This document shows, in pieces, positions 1 through 4,264 of a stretch of 6,168 nt of DNA. Both the position numbers and the translations under genes were made by a program. Source of the stretch: Flavobacteriaceae bacterium (GTDB lineage: Bacteria; Bacteroidota; Bacteroidia; Flavobacteriales; Flavobacteriaceae); the NCBI GenBank assembly GCA_013042825.1, contig JABDPL010000056.1, positions 1 to 6,168 on the forward strand, in the 5' to 3' direction. The notes under the pieces were generated by a model, which ran no database searches, was not told the origin of the DNA, and saw only the letters and a list, made by a program, of their open reading frames with translations. How positions within the stretch are numbered: the first letter of the stretch is position 1; each line of letters opens with the position of its first letter.

Positions 1-657
1 GATCTCTCCTGATAGCAGGTCAATCCCTGATTTTAAGATTGTTTGATTCCCGTTGCTATCGGTATGAATAATTTTTACCCTCGTTTCTGAGGGGATGGTT
101 GTTGATTTTTCATTGTGAGCAAAATCGCCCGATTGCATGGTAGCCACATGTGATTTGGAATCTTCTGTCCAGGCCCCCATACTATGCGGATTCTTTTTTG
201 CGTAATTCTTTACGGCCCTGGGAGCTCTCCGGTCGGAATTTCCTTCACGAAGCACAGGATTAACGGCACTACCCTTAACCTTATCATATTTGGCCTTAAT
301 CGCTTTTTCTTTTTCAGTCTGCGGACTTTCAGGGTAGTCGGGCAGATCAAAACCCTTTGACTGCAACTCAGCGATGGCGCTTTCTATTTGTGGAATAGAA
401 GCGCTGATGTTCGGCAGCTTGATAATATTGGCCTCCGGTCTCTTGACCAATTCTCCCAATTCGGCCAAAGCATCTGTTCGCTGCTGATCCGGTTTGAGAT
501 ACTCTGGAAAATTAGCCAGTATGCGGCCTGCCAGTGAGATATCTTTAAGATCGATTTCTATTCCGGCCGTTTGAGTAAATGCCTTAATTATCGGAAGTAA
601 AGAATAGGTAGCTAAAGCTGGTGCCTCATCGGTTTTAGTGTATATGATCTTTGCCAT
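1..657 (-). CDS. icd: Monomeric NADP-dependent isocitrate dehydrogenase, N-terminal part (cut by window edge)
   Basis: This gene converts isocitrate to 2-oxoglutarate and CO2 with reduction of NADP in the cytosolic TCA cycle. The frame runs open from ATG at 657 to the window edge, giving 219 residues of a family that is usually about 740 long, so roughly the last 70% is missing here. Visible family hallmarks are the N-terminus MAKIIYTKTDEAPALATYSL, DISLAGRI near residues 39-46, a NIIKLPNISASIPQ block at 77-90, and the substrate-binding segment GSAVNPVLREGNSDRR at 129-144. In that segment S130, N133, R137 and R143 match the isocitrate-contacting Ser, Asn and Arg residues of the monomeric enzyme. 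This is the large single-subunit type (IDH-II), unrelated in length to the common 400-residue homodimer. A possible -7 box and an inverted repeat lie just upstream. The long noncoding stretch before it suggests it is transcribed separately from rplS. Confidence 0.95.
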   Translation of the reverse strand, partial: MAKIIYTKTDEAPALATYSLLPIIKAFTQTAGIEIDLKDISLAGRILANFPEYLKPDQQRTDALAELGELVKRPEANIIKLPNISASIPQIESAIAELQSKGFDLPDYPESPQTEKEKAIKAKYDKVKGSAVNPVLREGNSDRRAPRAVKNYAKKNPHSMGAWTEDSKSHVATMQSGDFAHNEKSTTIPSETRVKIIHTDSNGNQTILKSGIDLLSGEI

Positions 658-684
658 AAATACCTTAGTTATTTTGGTTTATTG

Positions 685-710
685 CGAAGATAATTACCGA
701 AGCTGGTAAT
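685..710 (-). promoter_or_regulatory. Candidate icd promoter with embedded inverted repeat
   Basis: Reading the minus strand, TATCTTCG at 692-685 differs by one base from the Bacteroidota -7 box TAnnTTTG and would give a leader of about 20 nt before the icd ATG at 657. Immediately upstream lies a perfect inverted repeat, ATTACC-N6-GGTAAT (693-710), in the -33/-7 spacer, where a repressor or activator could bind. No good -33 TTG is present at the expected 19-base spacing; CTG is the nearest. The box is an inference from consensus and the operator role is speculative. Confidence 0.4.
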
Positions 711-922
711 CAGATTTTTTCGCCATGCGAATATACAAAAAACGGGTATCTGAACAGTTGCTGAAGTCCATAAAAAACGAAAGCCATCTCATCGCAGAAC
801 TAACTACTTTGACATGGCTTCCTTCGAAACAGTTTCACATGACCTATTCAGCATTTCTGCCAACCTCCGCTGCCCGAATTTACATCGAACAACCTTTTCG
901 GTTCAAGTTTCCCCGTCTCAAC

Positions 923-977
923 GAAACATTTTGTAATGTAACTATCAAAATTTATTGACCTGTTACCAAAATGTTTC
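923..977. repeat. Long bulged inverted repeat (hairpin)
   Basis: GAAACATTTTG at 923-933 is perfectly complementary to CAAAATGTTTC at 967-977. Skipping a four-base bulge (TAAT, 934-937), GTAAC at 938-942 pairs with GTTAC at 962-966. Together they form a 16-bp stem with a 19-base AT-rich loop. Neither side is followed by a T-run, so it does not read as an intrinsic terminator. It could be a hairpin of a structured RNA, an end structure of a decayed element, or a protein-binding site. Confidence 0.7.
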
Positions 978-1011
978 CTGTAAGTTGTCTTTCTTGAAAC
1001 ACCTTTACATG

Positions 1012-1200
1012 CATCCCACTTTCGCGATCTACACCCTCTAGTGTCTTGCCTCATCCCCCGGCTTCACTTTCGCTCCCGCTGGCTTCCGAAACTTTCCGCC
1101 CTGCCAGTTCCCGGCCTGCCTAAACATGCCGCACTTTCCAGAACTTCGTGACCTCTCCGTTTTCACATGCCTACACATGGTCTTCGAGCCCTCAAAAAAC
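1012..1200 (-). ncRNA. Candidate structured RNA or decayed element, GC-rich purine-heavy block
   Basis: Counted by hand, 1021-1200 is 100/180 G+C (56%), well above the AT-rich flanks. Over 1021-1140 only 36 of 120 plus-strand bases are purines, so the minus strand is 70% purine, as is common for structured RNAs. On the minus strand GAAAGT occurs four times (complements at plus 1133-1138, 1091-1096, 1066-1071 and 1018-1023). At least two sit in short stems capped by a GAAA loop, for example CGC-GAAA-GTG near 1018-1027. ACACT-AGAG-GGTGT near 1031-1044 is another local hairpin. I recognise no Rfam family: it does not match the conserved cores of RNase P, tmRNA, SRP or group II intron domain V as I know them. 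The boundaries are approximate and the strand is inferred from purine bias only. Confidence 0.3.
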
Positions 1201-1367
1201 AACTTTATAAAGAACGTTACTTTATCAGACCATAGCACTGCCACTAGGGCAGCTCAAGCGAAGATGTCAAGCATCCCCGTTTCCATGATCGTTTTGCTAA
1301 TGTATGATAAGAAACTTAATTTCCAAATTATAGAGCGGAGTAGATATCAACTATTTATAAACTAAGG

Positions 1368-1387
1368 TTATTAACAATTGTTAATAA
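1368..1387. repeat. Perfect 20-bp AT-rich palindrome beside rplS terminator
   Basis: The sequence is fully self-complementary over 20 bases, centred between 1377 and 1378, with core TTAACAATTGTTAA. It overlaps the last two bases of the terminator T-tract. Too AT-rich to form a stable RNA stem, it looks more like a dimeric DNA-binding site, but no gene start lies within 700 bases in the transcribed direction. The role is unknown. Confidence 0.6.
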
Positions 1388-1413
1388 AAAAGGCCCCGTA
1401 TATTCGGGGCCTT
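1386..1413 (-). terminator. Intrinsic terminator of rplS
   Basis: On the minus strand AAGGCCCCG and CGGGGCCTT (1413-1405 and 1398-1390) form a perfect 9-bp GC-rich stem around a 6-base loop. This runs directly into six T residues (1391-1386). It starts 20 bases past the rplS stop codon. Confidence 0.93.
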
Positions 1414-1432
1414 ATGCATGGCTAAATTGCGT

Positions 1433-1783
1433 TTAGCTTCGTTTTTCTTTAATCCTGGCCTTCTTACCTGTAAGATCCCTGAAGTAGAAGATACGGGCTC
1501 TTCTAACTTTACCTTTTTTGTTGATCTCGATTTTTTGAAGGGCCGGCATATTAACAGGAAAAATTCTTTCAACACCTACCGTCCCAGACATTTTTCTAAT
1601 TGTAAACGTTTCTGAAGTGCCGGTACCACGTCTTTGTAAAACGACACCACGGAAAAACTGCGTCCTTGTTTTGCTACCTTCTTTGATTTCATAGTATACC
1701 GTTATAGTATCACCGGCGCTGAAATCAGGAAAGTCATTCCTGGTAACAAATTCGTCCTGAACAAATTTTACTAAAGATTCCAT
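1433..1783 (-). CDS. rplS: 50S ribosomal protein L19 (bL19)
   Basis: This is a structural protein of the large ribosomal subunit, located at the 30S-50S interface where it takes part in inter-subunit bridges. The 116-residue product has the usual L19 length. It carries the family core: GDTITVYYEIKEG (about residues 24-36), FFRGVVLQRRG (43-53), the signature SGTVGVERIFPVNMP (65-79), and the basic C-terminus GKVRRARIFYFRDLTGKKARIKEK. The ATG at 1783 gives the standard N-terminal helix. No Shine-Dalgarno sequence precedes it; the region is A/T-rich, as is normal in this phylum. It is transcribed from its own promoter (-7 box at 1862-1855) and ends at a strong hairpin, so it seems monocistronic here, although trmD lies just upstream. 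In many bacteria trmD and rplS share an operon; here they are split by a small membrane-protein gene and a promoter. Confidence 0.98.
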   Translation of the reverse strand: MESLVKFVQDEFVTRNDFPDFSAGDTITVYYEIKEGSKTRTQFFRGVVLQRRGTGTSETFTIRKMSGTVGVERIFPVNMPALQKIEINKKGKVRRARIFYFRDLTGKKARIKEKRS

Positions 1784-1850
1784 CTTTATTTTATTATGGT
1801 TCGCTCCGAAACAACATTCACGGTTCTCGCCAGAGGTTGATCCGAAAGTG
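1784..1850 (-). promoter_or_regulatory. rplS 5' leader, candidate ribosomal-protein autoregulatory element
   Basis: Between the inferred transcription start (around 1848) and the ATG lies a leader of about 65 nt that is more GC-rich than the promoter around it. It contains two imperfect direct repeats, TTTCGGATCAACC (1847-1835) and TTTCGGAGCGAACC (1811-1798). CCTCTGG at 1836-1830 could pair with the TCGGAG of the second repeat, enclosing a smaller hairpin. Ribosomal protein genes often carry leaders bound by their own product. I recall a computationally described L19 leader in flavobacteria but cannot confirm that this matches it. Confidence 0.4.
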
Positions 1851-1854
1851 GGTG

Positions 1855-1884
1855 CAAAGATAATTAATAAAAAATAATCTGCAA
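1855..1884 (-). promoter_or_regulatory. Bacteroidota-type promoter of rplS
   Basis: On the minus strand TTG (1884-1882) is followed after exactly 19 bases by TATCTTTG (1862-1855). This is a full match to the -33 TTG / -7 TAnnTTTG arrangement of the Bacteroidota primary sigma factor. A-rich tracts immediately upstream (complement of 1887-1906) resemble an UP-like element, in keeping with strong expression of a ribosomal protein. Confidence 0.85.
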
Positions 1885-2011
1885 TTTCTTTTTTGCTGTT
1901 CTTTTTGCCTCGCCATTAGCCGGGCGAAGGGCTATATCTTTAACCGATCTTCGAACTTTTATAAGAATACCGCGTCTATGCCTAAAACCTACCGCAATAA
2001 AATCGGTTATT
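1885..2011. other. Spacer between small membrane protein gene and rplS promoter
   Basis: This segment has no gene. It contains a hairpin-capable inverted repeat at 1908-1930 (CCTCGCC / GGCGAAGG, one bulge). It also has a wider 8-bp inverted repeat, TAACCGAT (1941-1948) with ATCGGTTA (2002-2009). Neither is followed by a T-run in the direction of transcription, so no intrinsic terminator for the trmD unit is evident, and read-through into rplS is possible. Confidence 0.5.
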
Positions 2012-2341
2012 TCAATCTCCTGTGGAATGCTTTTGCGTCCTGATCTCGGTAACCAGTTTTAAAACACCGATTGAAAAAATGAGAAAGGCTACGGTCACTG
2101 CTGCCGATGCAAAGGCATGTGTTTTTACCAAAGCGACTTCTCCAATTCTGCCAGCTATAAGGTTGGCAACAAACGAACCGATCGATGTTAGGGTATATAA
2201 AATACTGCCCGTAAAGACGAGGTATGAACCCGCACTGCGTTTTTTCATAAGCAACAATATGCCTGCGATCAACAGCACCAGCACGGAAATTATATTCAAT
2301 GCTGCATTAAAGGAGTAAAATAAGGAATAATCTTCTGTCAT
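2012..2341 (-). CDS. Small three-helix membrane protein of unknown function
   Basis: I do not recognise the family. The 109-residue product has three hydrophobic segments, at about 14-32, 40-62 and 75-97. A basic MKKRS patch lies between the first two and a polar tail (RTQKHSTGD) at the end, so it is an inner-membrane protein with no visible catalytic motif. Its topology and size recall DUF423-like or other small integral membrane proteins, but I cannot assign it. The ATG overlaps the trmD stop in an ATGA arrangement (2341-2338), which points to translational coupling and a shared transcript with trmD. The start is fixed by that overlap. No promoter box was seen inside the end of trmD. Confidence 0.8.
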   Translation of the reverse strand: MTEDYSLFYSFNAALNIISVLVLLIAGILLLMKKRSAGSYLVFTGSILYTLTSIGSFVANLIAGRIGEVALVKTHAFASAAVTVAFLIFSIGVLKLVTEIRTQKHSTGD

Positions 2342-3024
2342 AGTTCAGAATTGTCCAAAAGATCCGGTCGTTTCTCCTGGGTTCGTTTTAAGGCTTCCTC
2401 TTCCCGCCATTTTTCGATCTCAGGCAGATTGCCCCCGAACAGGATCTCAGGAACCTTCCAGCCTTTGTATTCTCTCGGACGGGTAAAAATAGGTGGCGCC
2501 AGAAGATCATCCTGGAAGGAATCGGTAAGCGCCGAGGTCTCATTTCCCAAAACCCCCGGAATCAATCTAATTACGGCATCACATAATACCGCGGCTCCCA
2601 GTTCACCACCAGAGAGCACATAATCTCCAATAGATATTTCCCTGCTGATCAAATGATCTCTTACCCGCTGATCAACACCCTTGTAATGTCCGCAAAGGAT
2701 GATGATATTTTTTTTTAAACTCAATGCATTGGCCATACCCTGATCCATTTGATTACCATCGGGCGTCATATAGATGATCTCATCATAGTCGCGCTCCGCT
2801 TTCAGGTCTGAGATGCATTTGTCGATGGGTTCTATCATCATGACCATACCTGCGCCTCCACCAAACTGGTAATCATCTACCTGCTTATAAGCGTTTGTTG
2901 CATAATCCCTCAGGTTATGAATATGTACCTCCACAAGGCCGGCATCGGTAGCCCGCTTCAGTATGGAGGCTTCAAACGGACTCCTTAATAGCTCAGGTAC
3001 TACGGTGAGTATATCGATTCTCAT
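2338..3024 (-). CDS. trmD: tRNA (guanine-N1)-methyltransferase TrmD
   Basis: TrmD uses S-adenosylmethionine to make m1G37 next to the anticodon of tRNAs reading CNN/CGG-type codons, which prevents +1 frameshifting. The 228-residue product shows the SPOUT knot and family motifs: MRIDILTVVPELL at the N-terminus, DDYQFGGGAGMVM (50-62), ILCGHYKGVDQR (109-120), SIGDYVLSGGEL (131-142), and TDSFQDDLLAPPIFTRP (167-183). D168 corresponds to the catalytic aspartate (D169 in E. coli). I chose ATG at 3024 because homologues begin MRIDI. A tandem ATG at 3027 and a TTG at 3033 are in frame and would add one or three residues. It lies 25 bases after the GNAT stop with no terminator, so it is probably co-transcribed with GNAT and the membrane protein it overlaps. 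Confidence 0.98.
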   Translation of the reverse strand: MRIDILTVVPELLRSPFEASILKRATDAGLVEVHIHNLRDYATNAYKQVDDYQFGGGAGMVMMIEPIDKCISDLKAERDYDEIIYMTPDGNQMDQGMANALSLKKNIIILCGHYKGVDQRVRDHLISREISIGDYVLSGGELGAAVLCDAVIRLIPGVLGNETSALTDSFQDDLLAPPIFTRPREYKGWKVPEILFGGNLPEIEKWREEEALKRTQEKRPDLLDNSEL

Positions 3025-3049
3025 CATAAACAAAGATGCGAATTATCTC

Positions 3050-3499
3050 TTATCTATCGGTATTCAGCCAAAAATAATGCAGATCGGTATCCTGCTTAAA
3101 TTGCAAATGCTCGTACATCTGTTGTGCCGGATTATCGGCTTCGGTTTGAAGTACCAGTCCCTTTAACTTCTTTTCCCGGCACAGGTCTTTGGCTTGGTCA
3201 ATCAGCATCTTACCAATACCTTTTCCGCGATAGTTCTCTTCAACATAAAGGTCATTAAGAATGTACATGGGTTCCATGGTCACAGAAGAGAAAACCGGGA
3301 AAAGTTGTACAAATCCAATAGCATTTTCATCGGCAAAGGCTATGAAAACTACAGATTCGTTATTGGAAAGACGGTCTTTCAGAAACTGCTGAGCACCGGA
3401 AAAATCTGAATGCTGACGGTAAAACATACGGTAGGCATCAAATAACGGAATAAGGTCGGGAACATGTTCAACATGCGCTCTGACAATCGCGTATTTCAT
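3050..3499 (-). CDS. GNAT-family N-acetyltransferase
   Basis: The product is a 149-residue single-domain acetyl-CoA-dependent acetyltransferase. The acetyl-CoA pyrophosphate-binding motif A is clear: ILNDLYVEENYRGKGIGKML at 80-99, with RGKGIG (91-96) as the Q/RxxGxG/A loop. Motif B follows with TEADNPAQQMYEHLQF (119-134), where N123, A125, Y129 and F134 sit in the usual places. The N-terminus (IVRAHVEHVPDLIPLFDAY) is the typical first strand and helix. The substrate cannot be read from sequence; relatives act on amino acids, polyamines, antibiotics or protein N-termini. It sits directly before trmD on the same strand and follows a palindromic hairpin (3519-3536). No -33/-7 promoter is visible in the 41-base gap before it, so it may depend on read-through from the upstream gene. 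Confidence 0.92.
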   Translation of the reverse strand: MKYAIVRAHVEHVPDLIPLFDAYRMFYRQHSDFSGAQQFLKDRLSNNESVVFIAFADENAIGFVQLFPVFSSVTMEPMYILNDLYVEENYRGKGIGKMLIDQAKDLCREKKLKGLVLQTEADNPAQQMYEHLQFKQDTDLHYFWLNTDR

Positions 3500-3518
3500 A
3501 TTGAAAACTAATTTAATA

Positions 3519-3536
3519 CCCTCTTGATCAAGAGGG
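3519..3536 (-). terminator. Perfect palindromic hairpin between 204-residue protein gene and GNAT
   Basis: CCCTCTTGATCAAGAGGG is an exact 18-bp palindrome that can fold as a 7-bp stem with a GATC loop. It begins 4 bases after the stop codon of the upstream gene. Downstream on the minus strand comes TATTAAATTAGTTTTC, which is T-leaning but not a clean T-tract. It is probably a weak or attenuating terminator; a dimeric operator for GNAT-trmD is the alternative. Confidence 0.5.
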
Positions 3537-3540
3537 GGAA

Positions 3541-4155
3541 TCAGGAAATACCTTTCTGCTTATTGATCTCATCCTGTAACTGACGCCTGACTTTTTGTTC
3601 ACGTTCAAGTGCCACGCGACGGTGCTCTTCGAATTCCTGTTCGGTCTCCTCTAAGGATCTTTTGGCCGCTCGCGTAATCGCATTACTAGATCTGAATTTG
3701 AATATAAATACCAGCAAGAGAATGAACAATCCCGCAACAATAGACCATAATAATGTATTGTATGCGCCTTTGCTCATCTGCATGCCGAATAAGGCCATGC
3801 TGTCCTTCTCAAGGTTGGTAGAATCAAGGGTTGATTGTGTGTTGTTCAAATTATTTCGAAGCTCATCAATCTCGCTTTTTTGCTGAGATACGACATTCCG
3901 GGTTGAATCCAACTGCTCATGCAACGCATTTAATGAATCTATGGTATGCGCCTTAAGCGTATACATCCAGTTTTTCTTGATCACTTTGAAATCCTGCCAG
4001 CTGTTTGAGCGGCGTATAACAAATTCAAACTGGTTGTCGATGGTTCCTTCGTTAAGTGAGAGTTCCTGAATTGGTGTTTGCTGGGCATTTACCTGCAATT
4101 CCATCATCATGACAATGCATGACATTAAAAGTAGAATTCGCTTAGCTTTCGTCAT
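3541..4155 (-). CDS. Secreted/membrane-anchored coiled-coil protein of unknown function
   Basis: I do not recognise a named family. The 204-residue product reads, in order: a signal peptide (KAKR, then hydrophobic 7-19, likely cleavage after VNA at 24, with mature start QQTP); a short globular part with several aromatics (about 40-66, including WQDFKVIKKNWMY); a heptad-rich coiled coil (about 70-118); one membrane helix (about 133-153, LLWSIVAGLFILLLVFIF); and a highly charged C-terminal helix (160-201, LEETEQEFEEHRRVALEREQ onward). This layout implies a periplasmic N-terminal half and a cytoplasmic coiled tail, an envelope-spanning scaffold or sensor shape. It has no SPOUT or other enzyme motif, so any methyltransferase label borrowed from nearby trmD would be wrong. 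It is flanked by hairpins on both sides. No convincing -7 box is visible before the ATG at 4155. Confidence 0.85.
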   Translation of the reverse strand: MTKAKRILLLMSCIVMMMELQVNAQQTPIQELSLNEGTIDNQFEFVIRRSNSWQDFKVIKKNWMYTLKAHTIDSLNALHEQLDSTRNVVSQQKSEIDELRNNLNNTQSTLDSTNLEKDSMALFGMQMSKGAYNTLLWSIVAGLFILLLVFIFKFRSSNAITRAAKRSLEETEQEFEEHRRVALEREQKVRRQLQDEINKQKGIS

Positions 4156-4198
4156 TGAGGGTTTTCTTGTTGGTTAAATTTATGGCAATATAAATATT

Positions 4199-4222
4199 AA
4201 AATCGTAGGCTCACGGCCTCGA
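4199..4222 (-). terminator. Probable terminator of gap
   Basis: On the minus strand TCGAGGC-CGTGA-GCCTACGA (4222-4203) forms a 7-bp stem with one bulged A and a 5-base loop. It is followed by TTTTAATATTT. It lies about 40 bases past the gap stop codon. The short T-run makes it weaker than the other two terminators in the window. Confidence 0.55.
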
Positions 4223-4264
4223 CATTTAAAAATTGTACGTTCGAAATATCCGTCTGGATAATTT

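Larger units (their letters stand above)
711..1385. other. Long noncoding stretch between rplS terminator and icd
   Basis: No supportable protein gene is present. Short open frames exist on both strands (plus 725-958 and 1126-1365; minus 848-1054 and 1038-1244), but they overlap each other, lack recognised motifs, and have no promoter box or ribosome-binding context. The stretch holds three things: an AT-rich part near icd, a GC-rich pyrimidine-heavy block (on the plus strand) at about 1012-1200, and an AT-rich part running to the rplS terminator. Several inverted repeats are visible: 885-890 with 901-906, 923-933 with 967-977, and 1238-1242 with 1248-1252. The composition shift and structure suggest an RNA or a decayed inserted element rather than plain spacer. 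Confidence 0.6.

Noticed and set aside
725..958. Plus-strand frame of 77 codons divergent from icd.
   Set aside because: No recognisable motif, no Bacteroidota promoter box upstream, and it would be the only plus-strand gene; it also ends inside the 923-977 inverted repeat.
923..977. Integron attC site or intact insertion-sequence end.
   Set aside because: The paired ends lack the GTTRRRY / RYYYAAC cores of attC, no transposase or integrase frame is present, and no flanking direct duplication was found by eye.
848..1244. Two minus-strand frames of 68 codons each (1244-1038 and 1054-848) that overlap by 17 bases and could be read as a frameshifted small gene.
   Set aside because: No domain or family motif, very Arg/Lys/Gly-rich translations that follow from the purine-rich DNA, no promoter or ribosome-binding context, and the same bases form hairpins. 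A frameshifted remnant of an unknown gene is not excluded.
1126..1365. Plus-strand frame of 79 codons in the same noncoding stretch.
   Set aside because: Overlaps the GC-rich block and minus-strand frames, has no motif, and changes character from GC-rich to AT-rich midway as expected for chance readthrough.
1908..1930. Hairpin CCTCGCC / GGCGAAGG as a terminator for the trmD unit.
   Set aside because: On the transcribed strand it is followed by an A-rich rather than T-rich tract and has a bulge in the stem.
1941..2009. 8-bp inverted repeat TAACCGAT / ATCGGTTA separated by 53 bases.
   Set aside because: Pairs of this length at this spacing are expected by chance in a spacer of about 230 bases, and no functional context supports it.
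3022..3033. TTG at 3033 as the trmD start, and CATCTTTG just upstream as a leaderless -7 box.
   Set aside because: Homologues start at MRIDI, ATG codons at 3027 and 3024 are present, and no -33 element is spaced correctly; co-transcription with GNAT explains expression better.
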